Positions 16,813 through 25,293 of a stretch of DNA of 64,000 nucleotides are shown piece by piece. A model generated the notes under the pieces. The model had not been told where the DNA came from, did no database searches, and saw only the letters and a list, made by a program, of their open reading frames with translations. The DNA lies in NCBI GenBank assembly GCA_902778145.1, contig CACYWW010000001.1:1-64000 (forward strand), read 5' to 3'. The translations under genes and the position numbers were made by a program. How positions within the stretch are numbered: position 1 is the first letter of the stretch; the number at the start of each line of letters is the position of its first letter. Source of the DNA: an uncultured Ruminococcus sp. GTDB lineage: Bacteria; Bacillota; Clostridia; Oscillospirales; CAG-272.

Positions 16813-17553
16813 TTATCGGTCGCGGGACGGTTCGTTCCTTGTTAGCCCTCTGGGAATCCCTTTCAGATTATCGAGCGCGTCCTTGACCGACTCTCTGACC
16901 TTTGCCGCGCGGATCTTGTCAGCACAGTTCATCGCTTTCTGTGCGAGAGACTGAAATCCGTTGCTGATCTTCTCGTGCATTTTTCCAAGACTTGCAAGGA
17001 TACCTTTATCGGTCTTGACCGTATCAGCGTCTTTGGTCAGCTTCCCGGTCAACAGTCTGCCCACGTTCTTGATGTGCGCCTTGCCGACGTTAAGCTCCGA
17101 CTGCATTTCCGAAAGCTGCTTGGCGTTCTCCTTCGTTTCTTTTGACATGATAACGAACAGCCCGGCGAGCTTGTCCAGCGTTTCGGGAACCTTCATAGCA
17201 CGGACCGCTTTGACAAAAGCGTCTCTCCCTTTCTCCTTGAACTCCTTAACGGCTTTCTTTGCGGATTCCACGAGATTGTCCTTGACCTTTACCACGACGG
17301 CGAAAGCCTGCTTGATGCCGCCCTCTGTCTTTTCGACGAGAACAAGGCATTTCGCTTTCAGCGTCCCGTTATGGATCAGGTCGATCTCCTTCCGCATCTC
17401 CTGCATCTCCTTGAGCATATCGGTCAGTGTGGTTTCCATGCTGCCGATATAATCCACAAGGGATTCGACCTCCGCCTTTTCCTTTTGCATTTCATTTTTA
17501 TCCAACGTTTCGAGCAATTCTTCGATCTGCGGATGTTCTCTTAAATCATCCAT
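16813..17553 (-). CDS. DUF6674-like coiled-coil conjugation protein
   Basis: This 246-aa protein is predicted mostly helical and highly charged, with heptad-like stretches at 35-70 and 85-115. It has no signal peptide or membrane segment. I recall the family as DUF6674, found between VirB4 and the CHAP hydrolase in Clostridia conjugative elements; no function has been assigned to it. It lies 14 bp downstream of virB4. Its place between an ATPase and a wall hydrolase suggests a cytoplasmic scaffold or regulator. Confidence 0.65.
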   Translation of the reverse strand: MDDLREHPQIEELLETLDKNEMQKEKAEVESLVDYIGSMETTLTDMLKEMQEMRKEIDLIHNGTLKAKCLVLVEKTEGGIKQAFAVVVKVKDNLVESAKKAVKEFKEKGRDAFVKAVRAMKVPETLDKLAGLFVIMSKETKENAKQLSEMQSELNVGKAHIKNVGRLLTGKLTKDADTVKTDKGILASLGKMHEKISNGFQSLAQKAMNCADKIRAAKVRESVKDALDNLKGIPRGLTRNEPSRDR

Positions 17554-17567
17554 TTAGTCTCACCTCC

Positions 17568-19895
17568 TCACTTCTCACCGAATTTGGTCGTCATGAGATG
17601 ATAGAGCTGCGTGTTCTTAGGAAACTTGTTGACGAACGGGACGAGCGCGGAGCCGACCTTCATGAGTCCGCGACCGGCTTCCACGTTGGTGATGTAGGAA
17701 AGCTGTGTGTCAGAAATATTCAGAAGCTCCGCGAGCTTCACGCGGTCTGTCGTCGCCTGGTTGAGCATGATAACGAACTCGGAGTTGGCAAGCATCGTTC
17801 TCGCGGTGTGGCTTTGCAAAAGGTCATCCACGTTTTGCGTGATGCCGGTGCAGAACGCACCGTACTTACGAACGCGCTTCCAAAGCGTGAACAGGAAGTT
17901 GGCGCTGTACTCGTGCTGGAACAGCAGATAGATCTCGTCGATGAAGATAAAGGTGTTCTTGCCCTTCGCCCTGTTCGCGGTGATACGGTTGAGAATGCTG
18001 TCGAGCACGACCAGCATACCGATGGGCAGAAGCTGCTTTCCGAGATCGAGGATGTCATAGCATATCAGACGGTTGTTGACGTTCACATTGGTTTTCTTTG
18101 CAAACGTATCCAAGGAGCCGTCCGTGAACAGCTCGATGGCAAGGGCGATGTCCTGTGCTTCGGGCTCCTCCTGTTTGAGAAGCTCCGCGCGGAATTCCTT
18201 GAGCGTCGGGATCGTGCCGGTATAACCGCGCTTCTTGTAGTTGCGGTACACGATCTTAGTGCAGCGGTCGATGAGCGACTTTTCCTTTGCTCCGAGACTG
18301 CGGCTTCCGATAAGCTGCTCACAGAGGGACAAAATGAACTCGGATTTGAGGATCACCGGATCCTCGCCGTCGCCGTATTCCTTATTCATATCCATCGCGT
18401 TGATGTGGTTCTTGCTCGTTGCGGAAATGTCGATGATCTCTCCGCCCAGCGCCTTGACCAGCGGCGCGTATTCGCGCTCCGGATCGATGATGATAATGTC
18501 GGAGTCGCCGTCGAGCATGAGATTACTGATCTCGCACTTGCCGGTGAAGGATTTACCCGAACCGGATACGCCGAGGATGAACGAGTTGCCGTTCAAGAGA
18601 TTTCGACGGTTGGCGATGATCATATTGTTGCTGATCGCGTTCTGCCCGTAGTAGATGCCGCGCTCATGACCGATCTCCTGCACCTTGAAAGGCATAAAGA
18701 CCGCAAGGCTTTCGGTGGTCAGCGTTCTCAGCACGTTGATCTTCCGGCACCCGATAGGCAAAACGGTATTAAGCCCGTCCATCTGCTGAAACTTCAGCAC
18801 GGCGAGCTGGCAGAGGTGGCGTCTTGCCGTCGAGAGCAGAGCTTCGGTATCCGAGTCAAGCTGCTCCTTGGTGTCCGCCACATGAACGAGCGTGATCGTC
18901 GCACACATCATGCGCTGGTCTCTCGTCGTCAGGTCGTCGAGGAACTCCTTGCTCTCCTTGCGTTGGAGTTCCATATCATACGGCACGACGGCGGAAAAGT
19001 TGTTGTTCTGATTCTGCTTTCTCTGCCAATTGGTGATGTTCGTCTCGACCCCGAGCAAGCGGTTTTCCACCTCTCGTACCGCCTCGTCGGTGGGGATCGG
19101 CACAATGTCGATAGACAACATCAGGTTCCGGTTGAGCTCGCAAAGCTCGGATACCATGCTGTCCTTGATGTACGCCGCAAGGTCCTTGATGAACAGCACC
19201 CGTGCGTACTTGTCGCCCAGCTTCACACAGTCGTCGAACCGTTCGATACTGTCCGGGCAGATATAATCTTTGAAGTCATGACCCTTTCGCGCCATGTCCG
19301 CCATATCGAAACGGAAATAAACCTCCTGTCCCGGACGGTAGAAGTCGTGGAGAATACGGAGTCTATCCGTCGCGTCCAGTTCCGTGCACTTGGAACCAAG
19401 TGCGTTAAAGTGCGCCACAAGGTCGGAGCCGACGCGGGCGAAATACGAACGCGCTTCCTCAACGTCCTTCTTGACGACGGAAATCGTAATGTACTTGGTC
19501 TGTACGATACCGTTGGCGTCCGCCGCCTTTTCACGGAGCATATCGTTGTATTCCCTGCGATAGACGGCAAGCTCGTCGTCGCGCTCCGGCATGAGGATGT
19601 TCTTTTCAAAATCGTTTTTATTGAGCTTGTGATTGTTGATCGTCAGCTTGGTCGTCGCGCCGCTGTCGAGACTGTTCAGAAGCTCCGAGTAGGCGAGGAA
19701 CATCGTCTCCTTGTCCTCCCTGCTGGCGACAAGGTAGTTGATGTCCTCGAACGCATACGACTTGGTGTACTTGTTTCCCACCTTGAAGATGCCGTCCGCG
19801 TAAATACCCGTGATGGGAATGTAGTCGTGGACGGTCTTAGGTACCTTATACTGCTCTTTGTCCTGGTGCAGCATATTCTTGAGTGATTTCATCAT
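17568..19895 (-). CDS. virB4: VirB4/TraE-type conjugation ATPase
   Basis: This 775-aa ATPase powers the type IV secretion channel at the inner membrane face. It has the VirB4 N-terminal domain (YIPITGIYADGIFKVG), Walker A GVSGSGKS near residue 440, IIIIDPEREY following it, and Walker B TFIFIDEIYLLF near 645-655. It ends with the QNVDDLL and RGLMKVG segments typical of the family (CD1110 type). The start ATG overlaps the stop of the PrgI gene by 4 bp. All catalytic motifs are intact. Confidence 0.93.
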   Translation of the reverse strand: MMKSLKNMLHQDKEQYKVPKTVHDYIPITGIYADGIFKVGNKYTKSYAFEDINYLVASREDKETMFLAYSELLNSLDSGATTKLTINNHKLNKNDFEKNILMPERDDELAVYRREYNDMLREKAADANGIVQTKYITISVVKKDVEEARSYFARVGSDLVAHFNALGSKCTELDATDRLRILHDFYRPGQEVYFRFDMADMARKGHDFKDYICPDSIERFDDCVKLGDKYARVLFIKDLAAYIKDSMVSELCELNRNLMLSIDIVPIPTDEAVREVENRLLGVETNITNWQRKQNQNNNFSAVVPYDMELQRKESKEFLDDLTTRDQRMMCATITLVHVADTKEQLDSDTEALLSTARRHLCQLAVLKFQQMDGLNTVLPIGCRKINVLRTLTTESLAVFMPFKVQEIGHERGIYYGQNAISNNMIIANRRNLLNGNSFILGVSGSGKSFTGKCEISNLMLDGDSDIIIIDPEREYAPLVKALGGEIIDISATSKNHINAMDMNKEYGDGEDPVILKSEFILSLCEQLIGSRSLGAKEKSLIDRCTKIVYRNYKKRGYTGTIPTLKEFRAELLKQEEPEAQDIALAIELFTDGSLDTFAKKTNVNVNNRLICYDILDLGKQLLPIGMLVVLDSILNRITANRAKGKNTFIFIDEIYLLFQHEYSANFLFTLWKRVRKYGAFCTGITQNVDDLLQSHTARTMLANSEFVIMLNQATTDRVKLAELLNISDTQLSYITNVEAGRGLMKVGSALVPFVNKFPKNTQLYHLMTTKFGEK

Positions 19896-20260
19896 TTCGG
19901 TTTCTTCTCTCCCTTCTTTGAAGATTTCTGCGCGGTCGGGTTTTCGACCGCCTCGTGGTAGAAGGTGTCACACTCAAACTTCACCTTCTGCGGTTCGATG
20001 AATTTGCTCCGGAACCACACCCACGCAAACTGCTCCGCCGTCATCCCGTTATATGTGATGAAACCCATCGCCACGAACGGTGCGGCGGCGAGCATACAGA
20101 CCCATGAAAGCGTTTCCGTACCGAGGCTGGAACGGAATATGAAGTATACGGCGACTGCAACGCCGACGCCGACGACCGCAAAAAAGAACTGCCGCATGGA
20201 CAGTCCGAAAAACATGGATTCCGTATAATTGCGGATCTCCTTATTGATTTTTATTTCCAA
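19892..20260 (-). CDS. PrgI-family membrane protein (VirB3-like)
   Basis: This is a 122-aa protein with two hydrophobic segments (FFFAVVGVGVAVAVYFIF at about 25-42 and WVCMLAAAPFVAMGFITY at about 53-70), then AEQFAWVWFRSKFI, the usual C-terminal signature of PrgI/VirB3-like proteins. It anchors VirB4 to the membrane in the conjugation apparatus. The TTG start at 20260 has AGGAGG upstream. It is coupled to virB4 by an ATGA overlap. Confidence 0.85.
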   Translation of the reverse strand: MEIKINKEIRNYTESMFFGLSMRQFFFAVVGVGVAVAVYFIFRSSLGTETLSWVCMLAAAPFVAMGFITYNGMTAEQFAWVWFRSKFIEPQKVKFECDTFYHEAVENPTAQKSSKKGEKKPK

Positions 20261-20272
20261 TACGATACCTCC

Positions 20273-21109
20273 TTACAGTCCCATAATTTCACGCACGATC
20301 CGATCCGCCATCTTGACGCTGCCGGTCAGGACCAGCATATTGAAGATTAGTTCGCCCACATAGGTCCATACCTGCGTGACAGCCGACGCGGAGCCGTCCA
20401 CAACGGGCGGGCTTGACGCAAAGACCGAGAAGATCACACAGGCAAGCACAATGATCGCGCCTTCAAGCAACACCGCGCAGAAGCTCTTGAGGAAGGTCTT
20501 TCCCACGTTCTGCGTCGGTTCGCCCGCAAAGGTGGACAGCGGCACGGGAGCGATAGCGGCGTACATATAGATCTTGAAAAAGCGTCCGTAAACGCTCATG
20601 ATCATAATAAAGGAAAGGATCGTAATGAACAGTCCTCCGATCAGCGTGACTGCCCACAGCGGGATGCTCTCCCAGAAGCCGCAGTTTTCAATGGCGTCTA
20701 TAATGCCGGACGGCAGGAGCGTAGAACCGCTCGCGGCGATGCCCGATGCCGACATGATGTTGGAGATGACTCCCTGTACGATGGCTATGAGCTTCAATAG
20801 CAGTTCCAGACCGTGCGTAATCACGATCTTCGCTATGGCAAAACGGATAAACAGTTTCAAAGCGTGTTCAGGCTTTTTCACTTCGGCAAAACTGCCGCAG
20901 GTTTTTACAACGCCGATCACGAAGAACAAAACAAGCAGGGCGTAGCCGATGGCCTGCAGCGCTCCGTGAATGCTGACGATAACGTTCCATATCGCACCGC
21001 CCTTGAAGCTCTCCGGCGACTGTGTTAGAAGCGTCCATATTTCTGCAAACTTTTCGTTCCACGTTTCAAGCGCTCGTTCGAGATTCTGTACTACCCAGTT
21101 ATCGGACAA
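20273..21109 (-). CDS. TrbL/VirB6-like membrane channel protein
   Basis: This 278-aa protein has about six hydrophobic segments, with FVIGVVKTCG, an ILSFIMIMSVYGRFFKIYMYAAIAPVPLSTF core and AVLLEGAIIVLACVIFSV. That core is typical of the CD1112-type VirB6/TrbL proteins forming the inner-membrane channel. The TTG start at 21109 is supported by GGGAGGT upstream. It follows the Maff2 gene by 67 bp, a gap that holds a GC-rich hairpin. Confidence 0.88.
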   Translation of the reverse strand: MSDNWVVQNLERALETWNEKFAEIWTLLTQSPESFKGGAIWNVIVSIHGALQAIGYALLVLFFVIGVVKTCGSFAEVKKPEHALKLFIRFAIAKIVITHGLELLLKLIAIVQGVISNIMSASGIAASGSTLLPSGIIDAIENCGFWESIPLWAVTLIGGLFITILSFIMIMSVYGRFFKIYMYAAIAPVPLSTFAGEPTQNVGKTFLKSFCAVLLEGAIIVLACVIFSVFASSPPVVDGSASAVTQVWTYVGELIFNMLVLTGSVKMADRIVREIMGL

Positions 21110-21135
21110 TATGAATACCTCCCTTCGTAAGATTC

Positions 21136-21164
21136 GGGCGGAGCGTCAGATAAGCCGCTCCGCC
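21136..21164 (-). terminator. GC-rich hairpin after the Maff2 gene
   Basis: GGGCGGAGC pairs with GCTCCGCCC across 11 nt, just after the Maff2 stop. No T-run follows. Such a hairpin may cap the 3' end of an abundant pilin-like message, letting only part of transcription continue to trbL. Confidence 0.45.
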
Positions 21165-21176
21165 CTCGCTCTTTCT

Positions 21177-21542
21177 TCAGCCCGTGATCAGGGTGAGAAT
21201 CTCTTTGGCGAAGGTAATGATGATACCGCCCGCGACGGTCAGAAAACCGTTGGCTCGCTGAGACGGATCGTGGCTTTTGAGAGACAGACCGACCTGGACG
21301 ATACCGAAGCCGAGCAGAATCAGACCGACTGCGCGGATAAGCCCGAACATAAAGTCCGAGAGGTTATTCACAACGGTCAGCGGGTCGCTGCCTGCTGCAT
21401 ACGCCGTCATGCTCGTCATGCACAGCACCGTCATCACCATGACGACCGCGCAGAAGATCATGTAGCCCCTCTTGACACTTCCGGTCATCGGCAGCTTTGC
21501 GGTCTTACTGTCTTTCTTATTCCTGATATTGGAATCCTTCAT
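21177..21542 (-). CDS. Maff2-family small membrane protein (VirB2-like)
   Basis: This is a 121-aa protein. A basic N-terminus is followed by a signal-like segment (GYMIFCAVVMVMTVLCM) ending TAYAAG. A second hydrophobic region (FMFGLIRAVGLILLGFGIVQVGLSL) and ANGFLTVAGGIIITFAKEIL are typical of Maff2/VirB2-like subunits that form a conjugative pilus or channel lining. ATG 21542 is chosen for GAGGAGG 9 nt upstream, which places the start inside the end of virD4. Confidence 0.82.
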   Translation of the reverse strand: MKDSNIRNKKDSKTAKLPMTGSVKRGYMIFCAVVMVMTVLCMTSMTAYAAGSDPLTVVNNLSDFMFGLIRAVGLILLGFGIVQVGLSLKSHDPSQRANGFLTVAGGIIITFAKEILTLITG

Positions 21543-23388
21543 TTTCTCTTTCCTCCTCATTCTTAATAGGTTGATTTTTCGGTTTGGTTTTGCCGTACAG
21601 GATGTCGTAGATTTCTTCTTCCGTCAGAATCACAAAATCGTCTTCCTCAATATCGCTGACGTCGGTCTTCGGCGCTTTCATCAGAGCTTCGTCAAACACG
21701 AGCGTCGCCAGGTTGTAGTCCTTCTTCTCGTGGCTGTACGGCTCCGCGCCGCCGTCTACCGTCTTTGCGATATTCGGATGCTTTTTAAGATCGTATTTCA
21801 GGTCCTTGACCGGCATCTCGCCGCGAATGAAAAGCAGGGCATATTTGTTGTCCAGCCTGCGTACTTCATCCGGCGTCATCAGCTCCCGCCCGGTGATCTG
21901 CCAGTTGGTCGAATAGTTGCCGTTCCGACCGCGCGACTGCCCGTAGGTGTTCATGTCGATAGTCTCCTTGCCGAGCAGTTTCGTGATGTACTCGTGCGTG
22001 GACAATTCGTTGCCGCCGAGGTACAGGAAGCTGTCGCAGTTTCCGATGATGTTCTCCCATTGTTTTTCATACAGCGCCTTTAACTGCGCGAGGTTTTGGA
22101 GAATGATCGATGCGGAAATGTTGCGGCTTCGCATGGTGGCAAGCTCGATCTCAAAGTTATCGGGCAAAGCAATGTTCGCAAACTCATCCATCACCAGATG
22201 GACCGGCACCTTCAGTCCGCCCTTGTAAACAACGTCTGCCTTATAGTCAAGCTGCTGAAACAGCTGCGTGTAGAGCATCCCGACGATGAAGTTGAAGGAC
22301 GTGTCGTTGTTCGGGATGACGGCGTAGAGTGCGGTCTTTCGGTCGCCCATCAGTCCAAGCTCCATATCGTCGGAACTTGTGATCCGCGTGATACTGTCGA
22401 GGTTGAATTTGGAAAGGTGGGAGAGAAGCGTGATCTGAATGGATTTCAGCGTCTTCCCTGCTCCTCGCCGATAGTCGGTGTAGTGCTTATACGCAATATG
22501 CGTCGGTTCCCTTTGCCCGAGCCTTTGAAAAAGCTGATCGAGCGGAGACTCCATTAACGGATCGTCCTCGCTCACGTCGCCCTCGCGGATCATTTCCATG
22601 ATCATTTGAAAATTCTGCTCTTCCTTCGGCGCTTCATGATAAAGATAGAACATCAGGGCAAGAAGCATCATCTGCGCCGCGTTATCCCAGAACGGGTCCT
22701 GTGGCTGAGCATTCTTCGGCGTGGTGTTCTTAAACAGGTTCGTTACGAGCTTCAGAATATCGTCATCTGAACGGATATACTCAAACGGGTTATAGCAGTC
22801 GCTGTTATCGGTGTCGATCAGATCAAGCACCTTGATAACGTACCCGCGCTCTGTCAGCAGGTTTCCCGTATCGCGGAGTATTTCCCCTTTCGGGTCGAGG
22901 ATCACGAAGCTCGTATTCGCCTGCATGACATTCGGTTTGGCGTAAAAGCGAGTTTTGCCCGCACCGGAACCGCCGCAGACGAGTACGTTCAGATTTCTCA
23001 TGTGTTTCTTCCCGTCAAGTCCAAGCTCCACGGTGCGCGTCAGGATTTTGTTTTGCTCAGGCACCGGGTCCCTGTACTTCTTATTGACAGCTCCTGCGTT
23101 TCCCCATTTCGCGGAGCCGTGTTCCTCCCTCCGTCTGTAATTTCTTGCCGTGGAGAAATAAACGCCGATCCCCATACCGTAGGCGGCGATAAAGATGAGG
23201 ACAGTTTTCAGGCTGTCCTCACACCACACGATATGAAAAGGCTGTCTCATGATCTCCGCGAGGTTTCCGATCAGCGACGGCAGACCGCCGCCGAAAGCGG
23301 GAGCGACAAGAAGCGCAAGCCAGACGACGGGAATCAGCCCAAGACAGTACAAGAGGATATTGGTCTTTGAGAACCTATCTTCCCGCAC
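21517..23388 (-). CDS. virD4: VirD4/TraG-type coupling protein
   Basis: This 623-aa type IV coupling protein hands the relaxase-DNA complex to the channel. It has two N-terminal membrane segments (ILLYCLGLIPVVWLALLVA; VLIFIAAYGMGIGVYF), Walker A GGSGAGKT near 138-146, FVILDPKGEIL following it, LVMDEFANIALPD as the Walker B region near 395, and the RRLDNKYALLFIRGEMPV C-terminal segment (CD1115 type). The gene overlaps the 63-aa gene upstream by 14 bp and Maff2 downstream. Confidence 0.93.
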   Translation of the reverse strand: MREDRFSKTNILLYCLGLIPVVWLALLVAPAFGGGLPSLIGNLAEIMRQPFHIVWCEDSLKTVLIFIAAYGMGIGVYFSTARNYRRREEHGSAKWGNAGAVNKKYRDPVPEQNKILTRTVELGLDGKKHMRNLNVLVCGGSGAGKTRFYAKPNVMQANTSFVILDPKGEILRDTGNLLTERGYVIKVLDLIDTDNSDCYNPFEYIRSDDDILKLVTNLFKNTTPKNAQPQDPFWDNAAQMMLLALMFYLYHEAPKEEQNFQMIMEMIREGDVSEDDPLMESPLDQLFQRLGQREPTHIAYKHYTDYRRGAGKTLKSIQITLLSHLSKFNLDSITRITSSDDMELGLMGDRKTALYAVIPNNDTSFNFIVGMLYTQLFQQLDYKADVVYKGGLKVPVHLVMDEFANIALPDNFEIELATMRSRNISASIILQNLAQLKALYEKQWENIIGNCDSFLYLGGNELSTHEYITKLLGKETIDMNTYGQSRGRNGNYSTNWQITGRELMTPDEVRRLDNKYALLFIRGEMPVKDLKYDLKKHPNIAKTVDGGAEPYSHEKKDYNLATLVFDEALMKAPKTDVSDIEEDDFVILTEEEIYDILYGKTKPKNQPIKNEEERENEGFQYQE

Positions 23389-23566
23389 GTTCCGGCATCC
23401 TTGCTTCCCTCCCGGGTGGGGAATCTATGATCTTGATCATAAGATCACATACCCGGTCTGTCGGCTTGCCCTCCTCGATCCTTTGATTACGTGCTTCCAT
23501 CAGATATTCGACCAGCTCCGAACACTCTCTTTCCTTGAGCGTGATGACTCTTTTCTGATCCGTCAT
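23375..23566 (-). CDS. Small helical protein upstream of virD4
   Basis: This 63-aa charged protein (KRVITLKERECSELVEYLMEA, then IIDSPPGREARMP) has no recognised domain. ATG 23566 has AGGAGG 7 nt upstream. It lies between the ArdC-like gene and virD4, overlapping virD4 by 14 bp, which suggests coupled translation. Confidence 0.6.
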   Translation of the reverse strand: MTDQKRVITLKERECSELVEYLMEARNQRIEEGKPTDRVCDLMIKIIDSPPGREARMPERAGR

Positions 23567-23578
23567 CAGCACACCTCC

Positions 23579-24493
23579 TTATCTGACCGCGTCATCTCTT
23601 TTGCGGTTTGCTTTCTCCATAGCTTCAAACTGCCGGGTCATGTCATGGGAGATGTTGTTTGCCGAGTCACGGATCGCGGAAAGCTCATTTCTTACCGCTT
23701 TAAAGTCCATTTTCTTGAAACGCTCGGGAACGCGATCAAAGTTGAAATCGCCGGTATCGAATCCGTTGCGTTCACAGAGAATGTAGGCAGAGCAGTATGC
23801 ATAAAACGCACAGTCCTTTCTGTCCACATCTTTTGCCGCGAACCTTGCGACTGAGATCTCCTGAGCGAGACTGCGGAAGATGTCGTTGCCGTCCATCCCC
23901 TGGCGAATGTAAATCACATCTGCGTCGGGAGAATAGACAGCGAGCTTTTCTCCTGCCTTTTCACTGTCCATCACGATATCGCAGGGAGCCGAGGAGATTA
24001 GCGCCTTGATCGCTTTGCGCTGTTCGGGATATTTCGGATTCACCGCTTTGCCGTCAACGGTCTGCGTAATGTCGAAGACCTTTTTGACGTTAACGGAAAA
24101 CGCTTTCGTCCCGTCCTCCTTCGTGTATTCGTTACCGGGCTCCAGTATGGTAATGGCGGTCTCGCCTTTCTTAATCGTATAGTCGTGATTCTTCCATCCG
24201 TCGAAGTCAGCAAGCCTCGTGGCTTCAGGCATCTGATGAGCAATCAGGATCGCGTTGGACACAGAGTAACGGTCAAACCGCGCCTGTACGTTGAGAAAGT
24301 CGCGGAAGACTTCGGAGTCCTGCATGATCGTCTCCGTTCCGTCGTCGATCAGAGCGTAGGCGTCGGCGCGTTCCTGCTTCTTTTTTTCCGCCCACGCGTC
24401 CTTGTCAAATTCCTTTTCGTCAAACTGTCTCTGATTACTGTCCTTGCCTTCGTTATCCTTAACGAAGAGATCGTCAAATCCGTTCATTTTCAT
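23579..24493 (-). CDS. ArdC-like antirestriction/ssDNA-binding protein lacking HExxH
   Basis: This is a 304-aa cytoplasmic protein. Residues about 55-125 match the ArdC N-terminal ssDNA-binding domain (SVSNAILIAHQMPEATRL, GWKNHDYTIKKGETAITILEP). The zincin-like C-terminal domain normally has HExxH. The corresponding helix here reads SLAQEISVARF, so the metal site is lost. ArdC proteins protect incoming DNA from restriction; this one may bind DNA without peptidase activity. It sits between PcfB and the 63-aa gene, with 2-12 bp spacing. Confidence 0.75.
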   Translation of the reverse strand: MKMNGFDDLFVKDNEGKDSNQRQFDEKEFDKDAWAEKKKQERADAYALIDDGTETIMQDSEVFRDFLNVQARFDRYSVSNAILIAHQMPEATRLADFDGWKNHDYTIKKGETAITILEPGNEYTKEDGTKAFSVNVKKVFDITQTVDGKAVNPKYPEQRKAIKALISSAPCDIVMDSEKAGEKLAVYSPDADVIYIRQGMDGNDIFRSLAQEISVARFAAKDVDRKDCAFYAYCSAYILCERNGFDTGDFNFDRVPERFKKMDFKAVRNELSAIRDSANNISHDMTRQFEAMEKANRKRDDAVR

Positions 24494-24495
24494 TC

Positions 24496-25293
24496 CTACC
24501 TTTCCTTGCTTCTTTTCAGTTTTTTCTTTCTTCCGGGATCTTTGTGTTCGATGACCTTTGTCCTGTTTCTGCTCTGCGCGTTCTTTTCGTTCCGCGCCAT
24601 TTCAGCCTTGATCTCTTCAAGCTCCTTTCTCACCGACTTGCGTGGATGATGTTCATGAGCCGCCGGAGAAGCGTCCGGTTGTGGGTTGCTTCGCAAGTCG
24701 GAAGTAGGCTCGGATCGACCGGAGCTTGAAGTCCGAGCCGTCGAAGGGTCCGATTTGTGTACCCGCTCTTTTTCAGAACGGGCCTCTTCCGGTTTTTCCA
24801 TAAGTTTGTCGATAAAGTCATCGGCGCTCATGGATTTTTCAGACGGTGATGTTTCCTTCGATTTTTCGTTCAGCTCTTTCGTAAGTTCCTCCCTGACCTC
24901 AGCCAGATATGACGGATCTTTGCCGAGCTTGGTGAAGATCATATTGAATTTTTCTCTGTCGTCAGACTTGAACATGATTTCCGTCACACCGTCCTTTGAA
25001 CTCTTGTTTTTCAGAACCGTGTAAAGAATACCGTAATGCTTTGCATCGGTACAAAACTGCTTCAAGTCCTCATCCGGGATACGGGCAATATCGAGCTTTC
25101 TGCCTGAACGAATCAGATTATTAAGACGGATCGCCCCCTTGGTCTTGTTTGTTTCCTTTGACGCGGCAATGATTGCTTTTGTCAGAAGTTTTGCCGCTTC
25201 GATGGAACCTTTACCCGTAACCTTCAAAGCAAACTCAGCGCCGTTTAAGCTCATTCTCACGATCTGATCTGCTGCGTCCGCTGATGTGTTCAT
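24496..25293 (-). CDS. PcfB-like (DUF3801) conjugation protein
   Basis: This is a 265-aa protein. The first about 145 residues form the DUF3801 domain (SLNGAEFALKVTGKGSIEAAKLL, LKQFCTDAKHYGILYTVL, KFNMIFTKLG). A long charged, low-complexity C-terminus (SSSGRSEPTSDLRSN, basic end KKKLKRSKER) follows. PcfB works with the coupling protein in enterococcal plasmid pCF10. ATG 25293 has AGGAGG 8 nt upstream and overlaps the relaxase end by 59 bp. Confidence 0.82.
   Translation of the reverse strand: MNTSADAADQIVRMSLNGAEFALKVTGKGSIEAAKLLTKAIIAASKETNKTKGAIRLNNLIRSGRKLDIARIPDEDLKQFCTDAKHYGILYTVLKNKSSKDGVTEIMFKSDDREKFNMIFTKLGKDPSYLAEVREELTKELNEKSKETSPSEKSMSADDFIDKLMEKPEEARSEKERVHKSDPSTARTSSSGRSEPTSDLRSNPQPDASPAAHEHHPRKSVRKELEEIKAEMARNEKNAQSRNRTKVIEHKDPGRKKKLKRSKER

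Noticed and set aside
17427-19886. Long plus-strand open frame (819 codons)
   Set aside because: It is antisense to virB4, whose motifs are all intact. The length follows from the codon bias of the real gene on the other strand.
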